Notes: generated by a model not told the origin, from the letters alone. A stretch of DNA of 64,000 bases from Microbacterium sp. H1-D42 (GCF_022637555.1 NZ_CP093342.1:2914001-2978000); one strand, 5' to 3'; counted from the first letter of the stretch, positions 1 to 9,193 are shown. Program-made: numbers and translations.

Positions 1-692
1 GCATCGCGCTCACCGGACAGTCGGCTGCCGTCGACGACATGCTGACCGCGGCGGAGAACGTCACGATGTTCGCGCGCCTCAGCGGCATGAGCACCCGTGC
101 GGCCCGACGTCGCGCGACCGCCCTGCTCTCGGATTTCGACCTCATCGACGTCGCCGCCCGGCGGGTCAGCACCTTCTCGGGTGGCATGCGGCGCCGCCTG
201 GACCTCGCCGTGAGTCTCGTCGTGGCTCCCACGGTGCTCTTCCTCGACGAGCCCACCACCGGCCTCGACACCCGCAGTCGACGGGCACTGTGGCAGACGA
301 TCCGCTCTCTCGCGACGGCCGGCACCACGATCTTCCTCACCACGCAGTACCTCGAGGAGGCCGATCGGCTCGCTGATCGGATCGCGGTGCTCGACGCCGG
401 CAGGATCGTCGGCCTCGGCACACCGCAAGAGCTCAAGTCACGGGTCGGCGGAACCTCCGTGCAGCTGCACGGAGCCGACGGAGAGGTCCTGCGCTCGGTC
501 GCGACCGACGGCTCGGTCGGCGGCATCAGAGCTGCACTCGACACCATCGACGACACCGGGATCACCGGCACCGTCAGCCTGCACAGCCCCACGCTCGACG
601 ACGTCTTCCTCACTCTCACCGGTGACCGTCCGCACGACTCATCGGTCGCCGGCACCTCGTCCGCTCCCACTCGAATCGAGGAGTCCGCATGA
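1..692 (+). CDS. ABC drug-exporter ATPase (DrrA-like), 5' truncated by window edge
   Basis: This is the nucleotide-binding subunit of an export-type ABC transporter that would energise the permease encoded directly downstream. The frame is open from the left edge (it reads IALTGQSAAVDDMLT from base 3), so the true start and the Walker A motif lie outside the window. Visible motifs are the ABC signature FSGGMRRRLDLA, Walker B VLFLDEPTTGLD and the DrrA-type switch region FLTTQYLEEAD, where Gln replaces the usual H-loop His. That substitution is normal for the DrrA/daunorubicin-resistance family. The stop overlaps the next start (ATGA), so the two are translationally coupled. The substrate is unknown. 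Confidence 0.9.
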   Translation, partial: IALTGQSAAVDDMLTAAENVTMFARLSGMSTRAARRRATALLSDFDLIDVAARRVSTFSGGMRRRLDLAVSLVVAPTVLFLDEPTTGLDTRSRRALWQTIRSLATAGTTIFLTTQYLEEADRLADRIAVLDAGRIVGLGTPQELKSRVGGTSVQLHGADGEVLRSVATDGSVGGIRAALDTIDDTGITGTVSLHSPTLDDVFLTLTGDRPHDSSVAGTSSAPTRIEESA

Positions 693-1492
693 GCGCCACC
701 GCCCTCACCCCAGCGCCAGCGACACGTCCGCGACTGCGCGGCATCGCCGCCGAATCGGTGTTCGTCGGACGCAGTCTGCGCCGCTCGCTCCGGGACGGCG
801 AATCGCTGCTGATGGCGATCCTGCTGCCGGTGATCCTCATGCTGATGTTCACGTGGGTCTTCGGCGGAGCGATCGATCCTTCGGGCGGGTACGTCGACTA
901 TGTCGTGCCCGGCATCGTGCTGACCTGCGCCGGTTTCGGCGCATCCTCCACGGCCGTCTACGTCGCCACCGACATGTCGGCCGGCATCATCGACAGATTC
1001 CGCACCCTGCCGGTGCGCTCGTCAGCCGTGCTCACCGGGCATGTCGTCGCGAGTCTGGTTCGCAACATGATCGCCACCGCGATCGTCGTGGGCGTGGCTC
1101 TGCTGGTCGGCTTCCGACCGACAGCATCCGCTCTGGAATGGGTCGCGGCCGCCGCGCTGATCGCGCTGTACATCCTCGCCCTCACGTACCTGTTCGCGGC
1201 GATCGGACTGGCGGCCGGCAGCGCCGAAGCCGCCAACGGGTACGGCTTCATGCTGCTCTTCCTGCCGTACATCTCCAGCGGATTCGTGCCGGTCGAGAGC
1301 ATGCCGGCATGGCTGCAGCCGATCGCCACCTATCAGCCGCTCACGCCGATCATCGACACGATCCGCAGCCTGCTGCTCGGCACGCCGATGGGCTCCTCCG
1401 CGATCTGGGCGGTGGCGTGGTGCGTCGGCATCCTCGCCGTGGCCGTCGTATGGGGCAGCACGCAGTACCGGCGTCGCGGCGGGCGTCGGTAG
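689..1492 (+). CDS. ABC-2 type permease (DrrB-like)
   Basis: Membrane subunit (267 aa) of the exporter formed with the preceding ATPase. A polar N-terminus of about 35 residues is followed by about six hydrophobic segments, beginning with SLLMAILLPVILMLMFTWVF. It also contains the ABC-2 family stretch around YVVPGIVLTCAGFGASSTA and the late SSGFVPVESMPAWLQPIATYQPLTPI motif typical of DrrB-like permeases. The start ATG overlaps the ATPase stop and has a GAGGAG Shine-Dalgarno sequence five bases upstream. The family exports drugs or lipids, but nothing here fixes the substrate. Confidence 0.9.
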   Translation: MSATALTPAPATRPRLRGIAAESVFVGRSLRRSLRDGESLLMAILLPVILMLMFTWVFGGAIDPSGGYVDYVVPGIVLTCAGFGASSTAVYVATDMSAGIIDRFRTLPVRSSAVLTGHVVASLVRNMIATAIVVGVALLVGFRPTASALEWVAAAALIALYILALTYLFAAIGLAAGSAEAANGYGFMLLFLPYISSGFVPVESMPAWLQPIATYQPLTPIIDTIRSLLLGTPMGSSAIWAVAWCVGILAVAVVWGSTQYRRRGGRR

Positions 1493-1538
1493 TCGCGTCA
1501 GGCCTCGGCGGCCGGCCCGGCTCCGCGCAGCGCCCGGG

Positions 1539-1955
1539 TCAGTTGCCGAGTCGCTTCAGTGCCGACGTGACGGCATGCTTCGCGGTTGCCGCCACTCGGC
1601 CGACTGTCTCCGCCGCATGCACGGTCGCCGACGGCAGCGGTGCGAACGAGATGTCGATGTCAGGTGCCTGGTCGCCGTACGCGTCGGGGAGGAACGGCAC
1701 CAGCCAGTCGTCGACCACCTCGAGCGGGGCGACGGCGATGCTGTAGAACCGGCGCTGACCGTCTTCGCGCACGGTCACCAGCTGCGCGTCGCGCAGCACC
1801 TTCAGGTGCTTCGAGACCGTCGGCTGGCTGATGCCCAGTTCACTCACGATCTCGGTGACACTGGTGCCGTCCTCGCTCCGGCCGGACGCGTCGAGCAGCA
1901 GTCGCAGGATGTCACGCCGCGTGCCGTCCGCGATCACATCGAAGATGTCGGTCAT
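1539..1955 (-). CDS. ArsR-family winged-helix transcriptional regulator
   Basis: A 138-residue DNA-binding repressor-type protein. It opens with MTDIFDVIADGTRRDILRLLL and carries the HTH GISQPTVSKHLKVLRDAQLV (about residues 41-60) followed by the wing VREDGQRRFYSI, the standard ArsR/SmtB fold. No metal-binding Cys cluster is visible, so it probably senses something other than a soft metal. The start at 1955 gives the canonical N-terminus; longer in-frame extensions are possible but read as non-coding. It is convergent with the ABC exporter and divergent from the potassium-uptake genes, so it may control either. Confidence 0.88.
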   Translation of the reverse strand: MTDIFDVIADGTRRDILRLLLDASGRSEDGTSVTEIVSELGISQPTVSKHLKVLRDAQLVTVREDGQRRFYSIAVAPLEVVDDWLVPFLPDAYGDQAPDIDISFAPLPSATVHAAETVGRVAATAKHAVTSALKRLGN

Positions 1956-2058
1956 GCCATCAGGGTAGTCGGCACAGGCACGGAGTACCATGACGAAGGC
2001 TCGGCGATCGACGTCACGCCGGCCGAAGACGCAGCGGGAGCAGCCAGAAGGGGGATCG

Positions 2059-3489
2059 ATGTCGGGCATAGTGTCGGCGTCCTCTCCTCGAAGCAACCTG
2101 CACAGTGCGGGTCGCCGACTAAAGCACATCGTCACCTCATCGCCTTCGCGGTTCGCGATCGTCATCTTCGCGGCGCTGATCCTGCTGTTCACGGCGCTGC
2201 TGTCGCTGCCCATCGCATCGGCCTCGCGCACCATCACCCCGCTCAGCGATGCGCTGTTCACGGCCGTGTCGACGATCTGCGTGACGGGCCTAGCCACCGT
2301 CGACATGGCGAACCACTGGTCGGCGTTCGGCCACGTCGTCATCTTCATCGGCGTGAACATCGGCGGTCTGGGAGTGCTCACCCTGGCATCCCTGATGGGC
2401 ATGGTCATCTCCAAGCGCCTTGGGCTGCGCGCCAAGCTGCTCGCGGCCGGCGACACCAACCCGCTGCGTGCGCACGGCGGCCCCGTGAACGAGAGCCAGA
2501 CTGTGCGCCTCGGCGAGGTCGGCCAGCTGCTGACCACCGTCGCAGTGTCGGCGGCCATCATCGAGATCGCCCTCGCTGTGCTGCTCTACCCCGCACTCGT
2601 GCTGGCCGGGGTGAACCCGATCGCTGCACTGTGGGAGGCACCGTACTTCGCCGCGATGGCGTTCACGAACACCGGCTTCGCCCCCAACGACGGCGGCGTC
2701 GCGGCTTTCGCCGACGACTACCTGGTGCTGATTCTGTTGATGACCGGCGTGTTCCTCGGCAGCATCGGATTCCCGGTGATCTACGCCCTCGCCAAGAACG
2801 TCTGGCACGTCAAGCGCTGGTCGCTGCACACCAAGCTCACTCTGATCACGACCGTGCTGCTCTTCGTGCTCGGAGCGGTGGTGTTCCTCGTGCTCGAGTA
2901 CAACAACCCGGAGACGTTCGGGTCGATGGACGCCTCCGAGACCACGATGAACGCCTTCTTCCTGTCGGCGATGACCCGCTCGGGCGGGTTCAGCGTGATC
3001 GACATCTCCGATCTCAACGGCTCGTCGATGCTGGCGGCCTGCATGCTGATGTTCGTAGGCGGCGGCTCAGCATCCACCGCCGGCGGCATCAAGGTGACCA
3101 CCCTCGCGGTGCTCGCCATCGCCGTCTGGTCAGAGGCCAGGGGCCGTCAGTCGGTCGAGGCCTTCGGCCGTCGCATCCCGAGCGATGTGCAGCGGGTGGC
3201 GCTCAGCGTCGTCGCGTGGGGTGCCACGATCGTCGCCCTGTCGACGATCGTGATCGCCCAGATCACGAAGTCGCCCATCATCGACGTGCTCTTCGACGTC
3301 ATCTCGGCGTTCGGCACCGTCGGGCTCTCGTCCGGCCTCACCGAGACGCTTCCTGACAGCGCCTCCTATGTGCTGGCCGCGACCATCTTCATGGGGCGCG
3401 TTGGTACAGTGACTCTCGCCGCGGCGGTCGCCGCGACGTCCCGATCGCAGCTCTACTCGCTGCCAGTGGAAAGGCCGATCGTTGGTTGA
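2059..3489 (+). CDS. trkH: TrkH/KtrB-family potassium uptake channel subunit
   Basis: Integral membrane K+ translocating subunit of 476 aa. It has the four-fold repeated membrane-pore-membrane layout, with filter-like loops recognisable as TVSTICVTGLATVD, FAAMAFTNTGFAPND, AMTRSGGFSVID and SAFGTVGLSSGL, each holding the conserved Gly. The hydrophobic start at RFAIVIFAALILLFTALLS follows about 35 basic residues. The start at 2059 is chosen for its AGAAGGGGG Shine-Dalgarno four bases upstream; an upstream in-frame ATG at 1990 lacks one. The next gene encodes the matching cytoplasmic RCK subunit and overlaps its 3' end. Confidence 0.93.
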   Translation: MSGIVSASSPRSNLHSAGRRLKHIVTSSPSRFAIVIFAALILLFTALLSLPIASASRTITPLSDALFTAVSTICVTGLATVDMANHWSAFGHVVIFIGVNIGGLGVLTLASLMGMVISKRLGLRAKLLAAGDTNPLRAHGGPVNESQTVRLGEVGQLLTTVAVSAAIIEIALAVLLYPALVLAGVNPIAALWEAPYFAAMAFTNTGFAPNDGGVAAFADDYLVLILLMTGVFLGSIGFPVIYALAKNVWHVKRWSLHTKLTLITTVLLFVLGAVVFLVLEYNNPETFGSMDASETTMNAFFLSAMTRSGGFSVIDISDLNGSSMLAACMLMFVGGGSASTAGGIKVTTLAVLAIAVWSEARGRQSVEAFGRRIPSDVQRVALSVVAWGATIVALSTIVIAQITKSPIIDVLFDVISAFGTVGLSSGLTETLPDSASYVLAATIFMGRVGTVTLAAAVAATSRSQLYSLPVERPIVG

Positions 3490-4153
3490 GATGGTGCGGG
3501 GCGACGCCCCAGTGCTCGTGATCGGACTCGGCCGCTTCGGCGCGGCCTGCGCCGGAGAGCTCGACCGGCTCGATCGCGAGGTGCTCGCGATCGACGAGAG
3601 CCTCGAGCTGGTGCAGAAGTGGTCGGATCGCGTCACGCACACTGTGCAGGCGGATGCCAGGAACATCGATGCCCTGCGCGCCATCGGCGCACAGGACTTC
3701 CAGGTCGCGGTCGTCGCCGTCGGGTCGCTCATCGAGGCATCCGTGCTCATCACCGCCAACCTCGTCGACCTGAAGGTGCCGCAGATCTGGGCGAAGGCGG
3801 TCTCGCAGTCGCACGGCAAGATCCTCGCGCGCGTGGGTGCGAACCACGTCATCTACCCCGAGCGAGAGGCGGGCGAGCGCGTCGCTCACCTCGTCAGCGG
3901 TCGGATGCTGGACTTCATCCGCTTCGACGATGACTTCGTCCTGGCGAAGATGTATCCGCCGAAGTTCATCCGCGGCGTCGGCCTGAACGAATCGGGCGTG
4001 CGCACGAAGTACAAGGTCACGGTGGTCGGCGTGAAGAGTCCTGGCAAGCCGTTCCGCTACGCCGAGGCCAACACCATCGTCACCAACCACGACCTGATCA
4101 TCGTCTCTGGCACCAACAGCGACATCGAGCGCTTCGCGGGTCTCGACCGGTAA
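3482..4153 (+). CDS. trkA: TrkA/KtrA-family potassium uptake regulatory (RCK) subunit
   Basis: Cytoplasmic gating ring protein of 223 aa that binds nucleotide and regulates the TrkH-like channel. The Rossmann motif VLVIGLGRFGAACAGEL lies near the N-terminus, with a conserved acidic residue at the end of strand two (LAIDES), and a TrkA-C domain lies in the last 80 residues. The preferred start is a TTG at 3482: GGAAAGG lies about seven bases upstream and the gene then overlaps the trkH stop by 8 bases. An ATG at 3491 is the alternative but is poorly spaced. Overlap and order indicate one operon. Confidence 0.92.
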   Translation: MVEMVRGDAPVLVIGLGRFGAACAGELDRLDREVLAIDESLELVQKWSDRVTHTVQADARNIDALRAIGAQDFQVAVVAVGSLIEASVLITANLVDLKVPQIWAKAVSQSHGKILARVGANHVIYPEREAGERVAHLVSGRMLDFIRFDDDFVLAKMYPPKFIRGVGLNESGVRTKYKVTVVGVKSPGKPFRYAEANTIVTNHDLIIVSGTNSDIERFAGLDR

Positions 4154-4164
4154 CGATCGGCTGG

Positions 4165-5001
4165 TCAGCCGGCGGCGAGCTCCTTCGCGCGGGCCAGCGC
4201 AGCGGCGGTCGCCCGGGCGAACATGTCGTCGAGACCGGCGTCCTGCATCACCGCGATCGCGCGTTCGGTCGTGCCCTTGGGACTCGTCACGCGTCGGCGC
4301 AGCTCGGCGGGGTCGACATCGGATGCCTCCAGCAGGGCCGCCGCGCCGATGAATGTCTGCTCGGCCATGAGGCGCGCGTCAGCATCCGAGAATCCCATCC
4401 CGCGCGCCGCCTTCGTGAGCTGCTCGATGAGCAGGAACACGTAGGCGGGGCCCGATCCCGACACCGTCGACAGCGCGTCGATCTGCGATTCGGGCACCTC
4501 GATCACCGCACCGACGGTCTCGAACAGGGCGCGCACGAGCGCCATGTCGTCGGCGGTCGCTGCGGCGCCTGCGGCAAGGCCCGTGACAGCACGCCCGACG
4601 GTGGCCGGCGTGTTCGGCATGGAGCGGATCGCATGGACGTCAGCGCCGAGGGCATCCGCGAAAGTGGCCAGGGTGACGCCGGCGGCGAGGCTGACGACGA
4701 TCGCGTCATCGCGCAGGACCGGCGCGATCTCGCGGAGCAGGTCTGGCACCATCACCGGCTTCACGCCGACGAGGATGATGCGGGCGGATGCTGCCGCCTC
4801 GAGGTTCCCGTCGGGATTCTCTGCGAGCGCGATGCTGCGCACGCCGGGGAGCGTCGCCAGGGCATCCGATTTCTCGCGCGAGCGGTTCGTCGCGACGATG
4901 CCGCCGTCGACCGCCGCCCCAGAGGCGACGACCCCCTGCAGGATCGCACCTCCCATGGAACCTGCGCCGAGGAATGCGAGGGAGGGAAGCGTGTCGACCA
5001 T
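4165..5001 (-). CDS. proC: Pyrroline-5-carboxylate reductase
   Basis: Catalyses the NAD(P)H-dependent last step of proline synthesis, 1-pyrroline-5-carboxylate to proline. The 278-aa length matches the family. The N-terminal dinucleotide fold shows LAFLGAGSMGGAILQG, and the C-terminal dimerisation domain shows the ProC signature VSGSGPAYVFLLIEQL and the late segment RRRVTSPKGTTERAI. It is transcribed alone, convergent with trkA and divergent from the cation efflux gene. Confidence 0.95.
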   Translation of the reverse strand: MVDTLPSLAFLGAGSMGGAILQGVVASGAAVDGGIVATNRSREKSDALATLPGVRSIALAENPDGNLEAAASARIILVGVKPVMVPDLLREIAPVLRDDAIVVSLAAGVTLATFADALGADVHAIRSMPNTPATVGRAVTGLAAGAAATADDMALVRALFETVGAVIEVPESQIDALSTVSGSGPAYVFLLIEQLTKAARGMGFSDADARLMAEQTFIGAAALLEASDVDPAELRRRVTSPKGTTERAIAVMQDAGLDDMFARATAAALARAKELAAG

Positions 5002-5079
5002 GCCGCCATCCTACGAGGCGCCCCGTGCCCGTCCATCGCGCTCCCCGGCCTGTGCGTCCGGTCGTCGTAGACTCTGAGC

Positions 5080-6051
5080 ATGAGCGCAACGGGTGGCAGC
5101 AAGGCGATCATCGCGGCACTTCTGGCGAACATGGGCATCGCCCTCGCCAAGTTCATCGCCTGGGCGCTCTCCGGCTCCGCGTCGATGCTCGCAGAGGCCA
5201 TCCACTCGGTCGCCGACTCCGGCAATCAGCTTCTTCTGCTGCTCGGCGGTCGCAAGGCCAAGCGCGCGGCCGACCGCGACCACCCGTTCGGCTACGGCCG
5301 CGAGCGGTATGTGTCTGCGTTCGTCGTGTCGATCATCCTGTTCTCGCTCGGCGGTCTGTTCGCGGTCTACGAGGGCGTGCAGAAGCTCATCGACCCGCAT
5401 GCGCTGGATGAGAAGTGGTGGTGGCTGCCGCTGGCCGTGCTGGTGATCGCGATCGGCCTGGAGTCGTTCTCGCTGCGCACCGCCATCAAGGAGAGCAACC
5501 TGGTGCGCGAGAAGGGCCAGTCGTGGATGTCGTTCATCCGCCGGTCCAAGGCGCCGGAGCTGCCCGTCGTGCTGCTGGAGGACACCGGCGCGCTGGTCGG
5601 CCTCGTGTTCGCGCTGTTCGGCGTCGGGCTCACTCTGCTCACCGGCAACTCGATGTACGACGCTCTCGGCACCCTGATGATCGGCCTGCTGCTGATCCTC
5701 ATCGCGATCGTCCTCGGCATCGAGACCAAGAGCCTGCTGGTCGGCGAGGGCGCGAATCAGGCCGACTTCGATCGGATCGTGGACGCCATCGCCGGCGGAC
5801 CGGACGTGCAGAAGATCATCCACATCAAAACGCTGTACCTGGGCCCTGACGAGCTGATGGTGGCGGCGAAGATCGCATTGAAGGCCGACAAGACGGTACG
5901 TGAGGCGGCTGCAGACATCGATGAGATCGAATCGCGGATCCGCGATGCCGTGCCTGCTGCGCGCGTGATCTACCTGGAACCCGACGTGTATCGGCCGTCA
6001 CTGGATCCCGAGCCGCCCACAGACGCGTTCGTGCTGAAGTCGTCCGACTGA
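5080..6051 (+). CDS. Cation diffusion facilitator (CDF) family metal efflux protein
   Basis: Membrane antiporter of 323 aa expected to export divalent metals (Zn, Fe, Mn or Co) against protons. It shows six hydrophobic helices, the TM2 metal-site HxxxD-like motif EAIHSVADSGNQ, the following basic stretch RDHPFGYGRERYVSAF, a TM5 Asp in LLEDTGALVGLVFALF, and a C-terminal ferredoxin-like cytoplasmic domain of about 95 residues. The ATG sits exactly seven bases after the last T of a TAGACT -10 hexamer (5068-5073) and has no Shine-Dalgarno, so the mRNA is probably leaderless. The metal specificity cannot be read. Confidence 0.9.
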   Translation: MSATGGSKAIIAALLANMGIALAKFIAWALSGSASMLAEAIHSVADSGNQLLLLLGGRKAKRAADRDHPFGYGRERYVSAFVVSIILFSLGGLFAVYEGVQKLIDPHALDEKWWWLPLAVLVIAIGLESFSLRTAIKESNLVREKGQSWMSFIRRSKAPELPVVLLEDTGALVGLVFALFGVGLTLLTGNSMYDALGTLMIGLLLILIAIVLGIETKSLLVGEGANQADFDRIVDAIAGGPDVQKIIHIKTLYLGPDELMVAAKIALKADKTVREAAADIDEIESRIRDAVPAARVIYLEPDVYRPSLDPEPPTDAFVLKSSD

Positions 6052-6064
6052 TTTCTCGGTCGAC

Positions 6065-6955
6065 GTGATCGACGCACTTCGCGCTGAGCTTGCGCGCAGC
6101 GATCTGCCTGAGGCGACCCGGCACAAGCTGCAGCAGGTGCAGACTGTGCTCGACGGCGATCCGCAGGCGCGTCTGCAGTCGTTCTCGACAGCCGGCGGCG
6201 AGCCTCGAGCCGTGGTCTCGTTCGGCGATGTCGAGCGGGCCGATCTGGTGGTGTACCTGCTGCACGGCATCGACACCGGGCTGGACGATTTCGGCCCGTG
6301 GGCGGGTGCCGCCCAGCGCGTCTGCGCGGATGTCATCCGCGCATGCGTGCTGAGGGGCGAACCGCGCGACGTCGCGACGATCGCGTGGTTCGCGTGGGAC
6401 TCCGGCACGCACGTGTCGGCACTGGCCACACGGCACGCCACGGTGGGCGCAGCGCAACTGGCCGTCGACATCGACAAGCTGGTGGCGCGCAATCCCACCG
6501 CGCACATCGCGCTGGTCACCTACTCGTACTCGTCGACCCTGCTCGGCGAGCTGTTCGCCATGAACATCGCGGGCGTCGTGCGCACCGCGTTCTCGTTCGC
6601 GTCGGCCGGTGTGACGCATGCGGCCAGCTCTGCGCTCGGGCAGGCGAACACCCGCGGCGACCTCGTCCTGTACGCCACCGAGGGTGCAAACGACAGCATC
6701 GCTCCCCTTGGTCGACTGGGACAGCATCCGATCGACCCCCGCGACATCCCCGGCGTCATCGGCTTCGACTGCGACGGGGGCGAAGCGCCGGGACCGGACG
6801 GCTCGACCGTGGTGGGCGTGCCAGTCGAAGGGCATGCCTCGCAGAGCACGGTCGATGAGCACGGAGTGCGGCACATCGGGTACTACGACGGGCGCGCGCA
6901 GGGATATCTGACGATGGTCTCGCTGCTGGCGGATGCTGCAACCGGCGGGCGCTGA
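6065..6955 (+). CDS. Alpha/beta-hydrolase-like protein (DUF1023 type)
   Basis: A 296-aa predicted cytoplasmic protein with the actinobacterial DUF1023 alpha/beta-hydrolase layout. It contains an early strand ADLVVYLLHGIDTGLDD, the AWFAWDSGTHVS segment, and a nucleophile-elbow-like ALVTYSYSSTLLGEL in place of the commoner G-H-S-Y-G-S. Late residues GHASQSTVDEHGV could supply the His. No enzymatic activity is established for the family. It starts at a GTG 13 bases after the CDF gene with no clear Shine-Dalgarno, so the start is uncertain; it is probably co-transcribed with the CDF gene. Confidence 0.75.
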   Translation: MIDALRAELARSDLPEATRHKLQQVQTVLDGDPQARLQSFSTAGGEPRAVVSFGDVERADLVVYLLHGIDTGLDDFGPWAGAAQRVCADVIRACVLRGEPRDVATIAWFAWDSGTHVSALATRHATVGAAQLAVDIDKLVARNPTAHIALVTYSYSSTLLGELFAMNIAGVVRTAFSFASAGVTHAASSALGQANTRGDLVLYATEGANDSIAPLGRLGQHPIDPRDIPGVIGFDCDGGEAPGPDGSTVVGVPVEGHASQSTVDEHGVRHIGYYDGRAQGYLTMVSLLADAATGGR

Positions 6956-6982
6956 GAGGTTCTGCCCGCGATCGTCCGGCGT

Positions 6983-7438
6983 TCAGCGCCTGGCGTCGAA
7001 GAACTCCTGCAGAAGGGCGATGGCAGCATCCGACTGCACCCCGCCGACCACCTCGGCACGATACGGCAGGCGGCGGTCGCGCAGCAGATCGTGCATCGAG
7101 CCTGCGGCGCCGGCCTTCTCGTCCCATGCGCCGAACACGACCCGGCCGATGCGCGCCTGCAGGATCGCCCCTGCGCACATCACGCACGGCTCGAGCGTGA
7201 CGACGAGGGTGTGGCCCTCGAGGTTCCAGCCGCCATGCGCCTCGGCGGCGGCGCGCAGTGCGACGACCTCGGCGTGGGCCGTGGGATCGTGCGTCTGCTC
7301 ACGCAGATTGCGTCCCTCGCCGATGATCGTTCCGTCGGCGTCCAGCACCACTGCGCCGACCGGCACGTCGCCCGCTGCGCCCGCCTCAGCGGCCAGCACG
7401 AGCGCGCGGCGCATCGGGCTGTCGTACGCGGAGGTCAT
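6983..7438 (-). CDS. tadA: tRNA-specific adenosine deaminase
   Basis: Deaminates adenosine 34 of tRNA-Arg(ACG) to inosine. The 151-aa protein has the zinc/catalytic motif HAEVVAL (H55, E57) and PCVMCAGA (C85, C88), the two hallmarks of the cytidine-deaminase fold in TadA, plus the GRVVFGAWD strand. The start at 7438 (MTSAYDSPMRRAL) fits family N-termini; a longer frame back to 7465 exists but has no support. It is convergent with the upstream hydrolase gene and divergent from a small membrane protein. Confidence 0.94.
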   Translation of the reverse strand: MTSAYDSPMRRALVLAAEAGAAGDVPVGAVVLDADGTIIGEGRNLREQTHDPTAHAEVVALRAAAEAHGGWNLEGHTLVVTLEPCVMCAGAILQARIGRVVFGAWDEKAGAAGSMHDLLRDRRLPYRAEVVGGVQSDAAIALLQEFFDARR

Positions 7439-7572
7439 GCGGTTGAGCCTAGTTGGGAAGAACACCCGGTGCGCAGCATCCGCCTCGCGGGGGACGAGGC
7501 GCCGCGGGGGGACGAGAAGTTTCCTCCGGACGGGGGATGCCCGAGTCGCGCATCCTCCGTAGCGTCGAAGAC

Positions 7573-7722
7573 ATGGAAAACCCCGGTCTGTACATCATGA
7601 TGATCGTCACCCTTCCGGCGCTGCTGGTCGCAGTCATCACGACCCTCAACGCCAAGAAGACGAACGCGATGTGGCGCGCCCGTCGCGAAGCTCGTGCTGC
7701 TGCGAAGGCCGCAGGCCAGTAG
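7573..7722 (+). CDS. Small single-span membrane protein, hypothetical
   Basis: A 49-residue protein with a short N-terminus (MENPGLYIMM), one hydrophobic helix (IVTLPALLVAVITTL) and a basic Arg/Ala-rich tail (RREARAAAKAA). This is a typical N-out, C-in small membrane protein; no family was recognised. A TAGCGT -10-like hexamer ends eight bases before the ATG and there is no good Shine-Dalgarno, suggesting a leaderless or near-leaderless transcript. It ends 9 bases before upp, which has its own leaderless-type promoter. It is real on composition and promoter grounds, but its function is unknown. Confidence 0.6.
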   Translation: MENPGLYIMMIVTLPALLVAVITTLNAKKTNAMWRARREARAAAKAAGQ

Positions 7723-7731
7723 CCTGTATTC

Positions 7732-8364
7732 ATGCGCGTTCATGTGGCCGATCACCCGCTCATCACTCACAAGCTCACGGTGCTGCGGGATGAGAACACT
7801 CCGTCGCCCGTCTTCCGTCAGCTGACCGAAGAGCTGGTGACCCTGCTCGCCTATGAGGCGACGCGCAACGTTCGCGTCACGCCCGTCGAGGTGAAGACTC
7901 CGGTGACCACCACCATGGGCGTGAAGATCTCAGAACCGCGCCCCATCGTGGTGCCGATCCTGCGCGCCGGTCTCGGCATGCTCGAGGGTCTTGTGAAGCT
8001 GCTGCCGACCGCCGAGGTCGGATTCCTCGGCATGGTCCGCGACGATGAGACCTTCGAGCCCACGACGTACGCAGAGCGGCTGCCGGTGGACCTCAGCGAC
8101 CGGCAGTGCTTCGCCATCGACCCGATGCTCGCCACCGGCGGCTCGCTGGGCGCGGCGATCCAGTTCCTGTTCGACCGCGGGGCGAAGGACGTCACTGCCA
8201 TCTGCCTGCTCGGCACCCCGGAGGGACTCGAGGCCATCGAGAAGCTCGTCGGAGACCGCGACGTCACGCTCGTGCTCGGCGCCGTCGACGAGCGCCTCAA
8301 CGAGAAGGGCTACATCGTGCCCGGCCTCGGCGACGCCGGCGACCGGCTCTACGGCACCGTCTGA
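7732..8364 (+). CDS. upp: Uracil phosphoribosyltransferase
   Basis: Pyrimidine salvage enzyme converting uracil and PRPP to UMP. The 210-aa length matches bacterial Upp. Diagnostic segments are the PRPP-site helix [12 protein letters not shown], the PRPP loop [16 protein letters not shown] and the uracil-binding tail [17 protein letters not shown]. The ATG lies exactly at the +1 position predicted from TAGCCT (7720-7725), and no Shine-Dalgarno is present, so translation is probably leaderless. A GC-rich hairpin at 8375-8392 follows. Confidence 0.96.
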   Translation: MRVHVADHPLITHKLTVLRDENTPSPVFRQLTEELVTLLAYEATRNVRVTPVEVKTPVTTTMGVKISEPRPIVVPILRAGLGMLEGLVKLLPTAEVGFLGMVRDDETFEPTTYAERLPVDLSDRQCFAIDPMLATGGSLGAAIQFLFDRGAKDVTAICLLGTPEGLEAIEKLVGDRDVTLVLGAVDERLNEKGYIVPGLGDAGDRLYGTV

Positions 8365-8374
8365 GTCCTTCTCG

Positions 8375-8392
8375 GCGCCGTGTGCACGGCGC
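8375..8392. terminator. GC-rich hairpin between convergent upp and GNAT genes
   Basis: A perfect 8-base inverted repeat, GCGCCGTG / CACGGCGC, separated by two bases, lies between the upp stop and the end of the convergent acetyltransferase gene. There is no T tract, so it would be an actinobacterial-style stem or a Rho-assisted terminator serving both directions. The role is inferred from position. Confidence 0.5.
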
Positions 8393-8399
8393 TGGTGCG

Positions 8400-9170
8400 C
8401 TAGACCGTTAGCCGGTAGCCGCGCTCGTCGCCGTAGTGCGCGAATCCTGCGCGGGCCAGTATCGGGGCTGACGTCGAGATCCGCCCCTTCACGAGCGCCG
8501 TCTTCGCGCCGAACTCGGCGCCGAGGCGCATGCGATCGGCCAATACGGCGCGATACGCGCCCCGGCCGCGGGAATCCGCAAGCGTCGCTCCTCCCCAGAG
8601 CCGCACGAATCCGTCGATCACGGTGCATCCGCCGGTGCTGACGGCGACGCCGTCGACCTGGGCGAGGATTCGCCCGCCTTCGCCGGATGCCAGTGCGGCC
8701 TCGACCTCGGCAAGCTCGTCGGCGAGGCCCCGCTCGGTCAGCGGATCCTGGTGCTCCCACACCGCGACGTTGATGGCGTCGAGCTCACGGATCTGATCGA
8801 GAGTGCTCACCACTTCGGATGTCACATCCGTCGGCACGTCGATCGGCGTGCCGACGATCGGGCGGGCGAGCACGGCGAGCGTGTCGAAGTGCTCGGCACC
8901 GCGCCGTCGCAGCTCGTCTTCGAGATCCGGCCGGTCGGACGCGTTCGTCCAGAACATCAGCTCGGTCTCACCCCACGCCCGCGTGCGTGCGATGGCGTCC
9001 TCGAGCACAGCCTCAGCGTCGAGGTCGGAGTCGACCTGCGAGGCCTTCACGCCACCGCCGAAGCGAGCGGGATAGCGGACAAGCTGCAGTTCGCCCTTGT
9101 GCTGCTCGCTGCCACGGGGGAACCACACCCACGCGGCGGAAGCCCGCATGACGTCATCAAGGCTGTGCAT
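8400..9170 (-). CDS. GNAT-family N-acetyltransferase
   Basis: A 256-aa acetyltransferase-like protein. The C-terminal half has the GNAT fold: a strand VDGVAVSTGGCTVIDG, an acetyl-CoA-binding turn DSRGRGAYRAVLADRM (R/Q-x-x-G-x-A type), and a final strand pair ending AGFAHYGDERGYRL. The N-terminal half is diverged. The substrate is unknown. The ATG follows TAAATT (9177-9182) by six bases with no Shine-Dalgarno, so the gene is probably leaderless. Confidence 0.8.
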   Translation of the reverse strand: MHSLDDVMRASAAWVWFPRGSEQHKGELQLVRYPARFGGGVKASQVDSDLDAEAVLEDAIARTRAWGETELMFWTNASDRPDLEDELRRRGAEHFDTLAVLARPIVGTPIDVPTDVTSEVVSTLDQIRELDAINVAVWEHQDPLTERGLADELAEVEAALASGEGGRILAQVDGVAVSTGGCTVIDGFVRLWGGATLADSRGRGAYRAVLADRMRLGAEFGAKTALVKGRISTSAPILARAGFAHYGDERGYRLTV

Positions 9171-9193
9171 GCTAGCAATTTAGCATTCGCCGA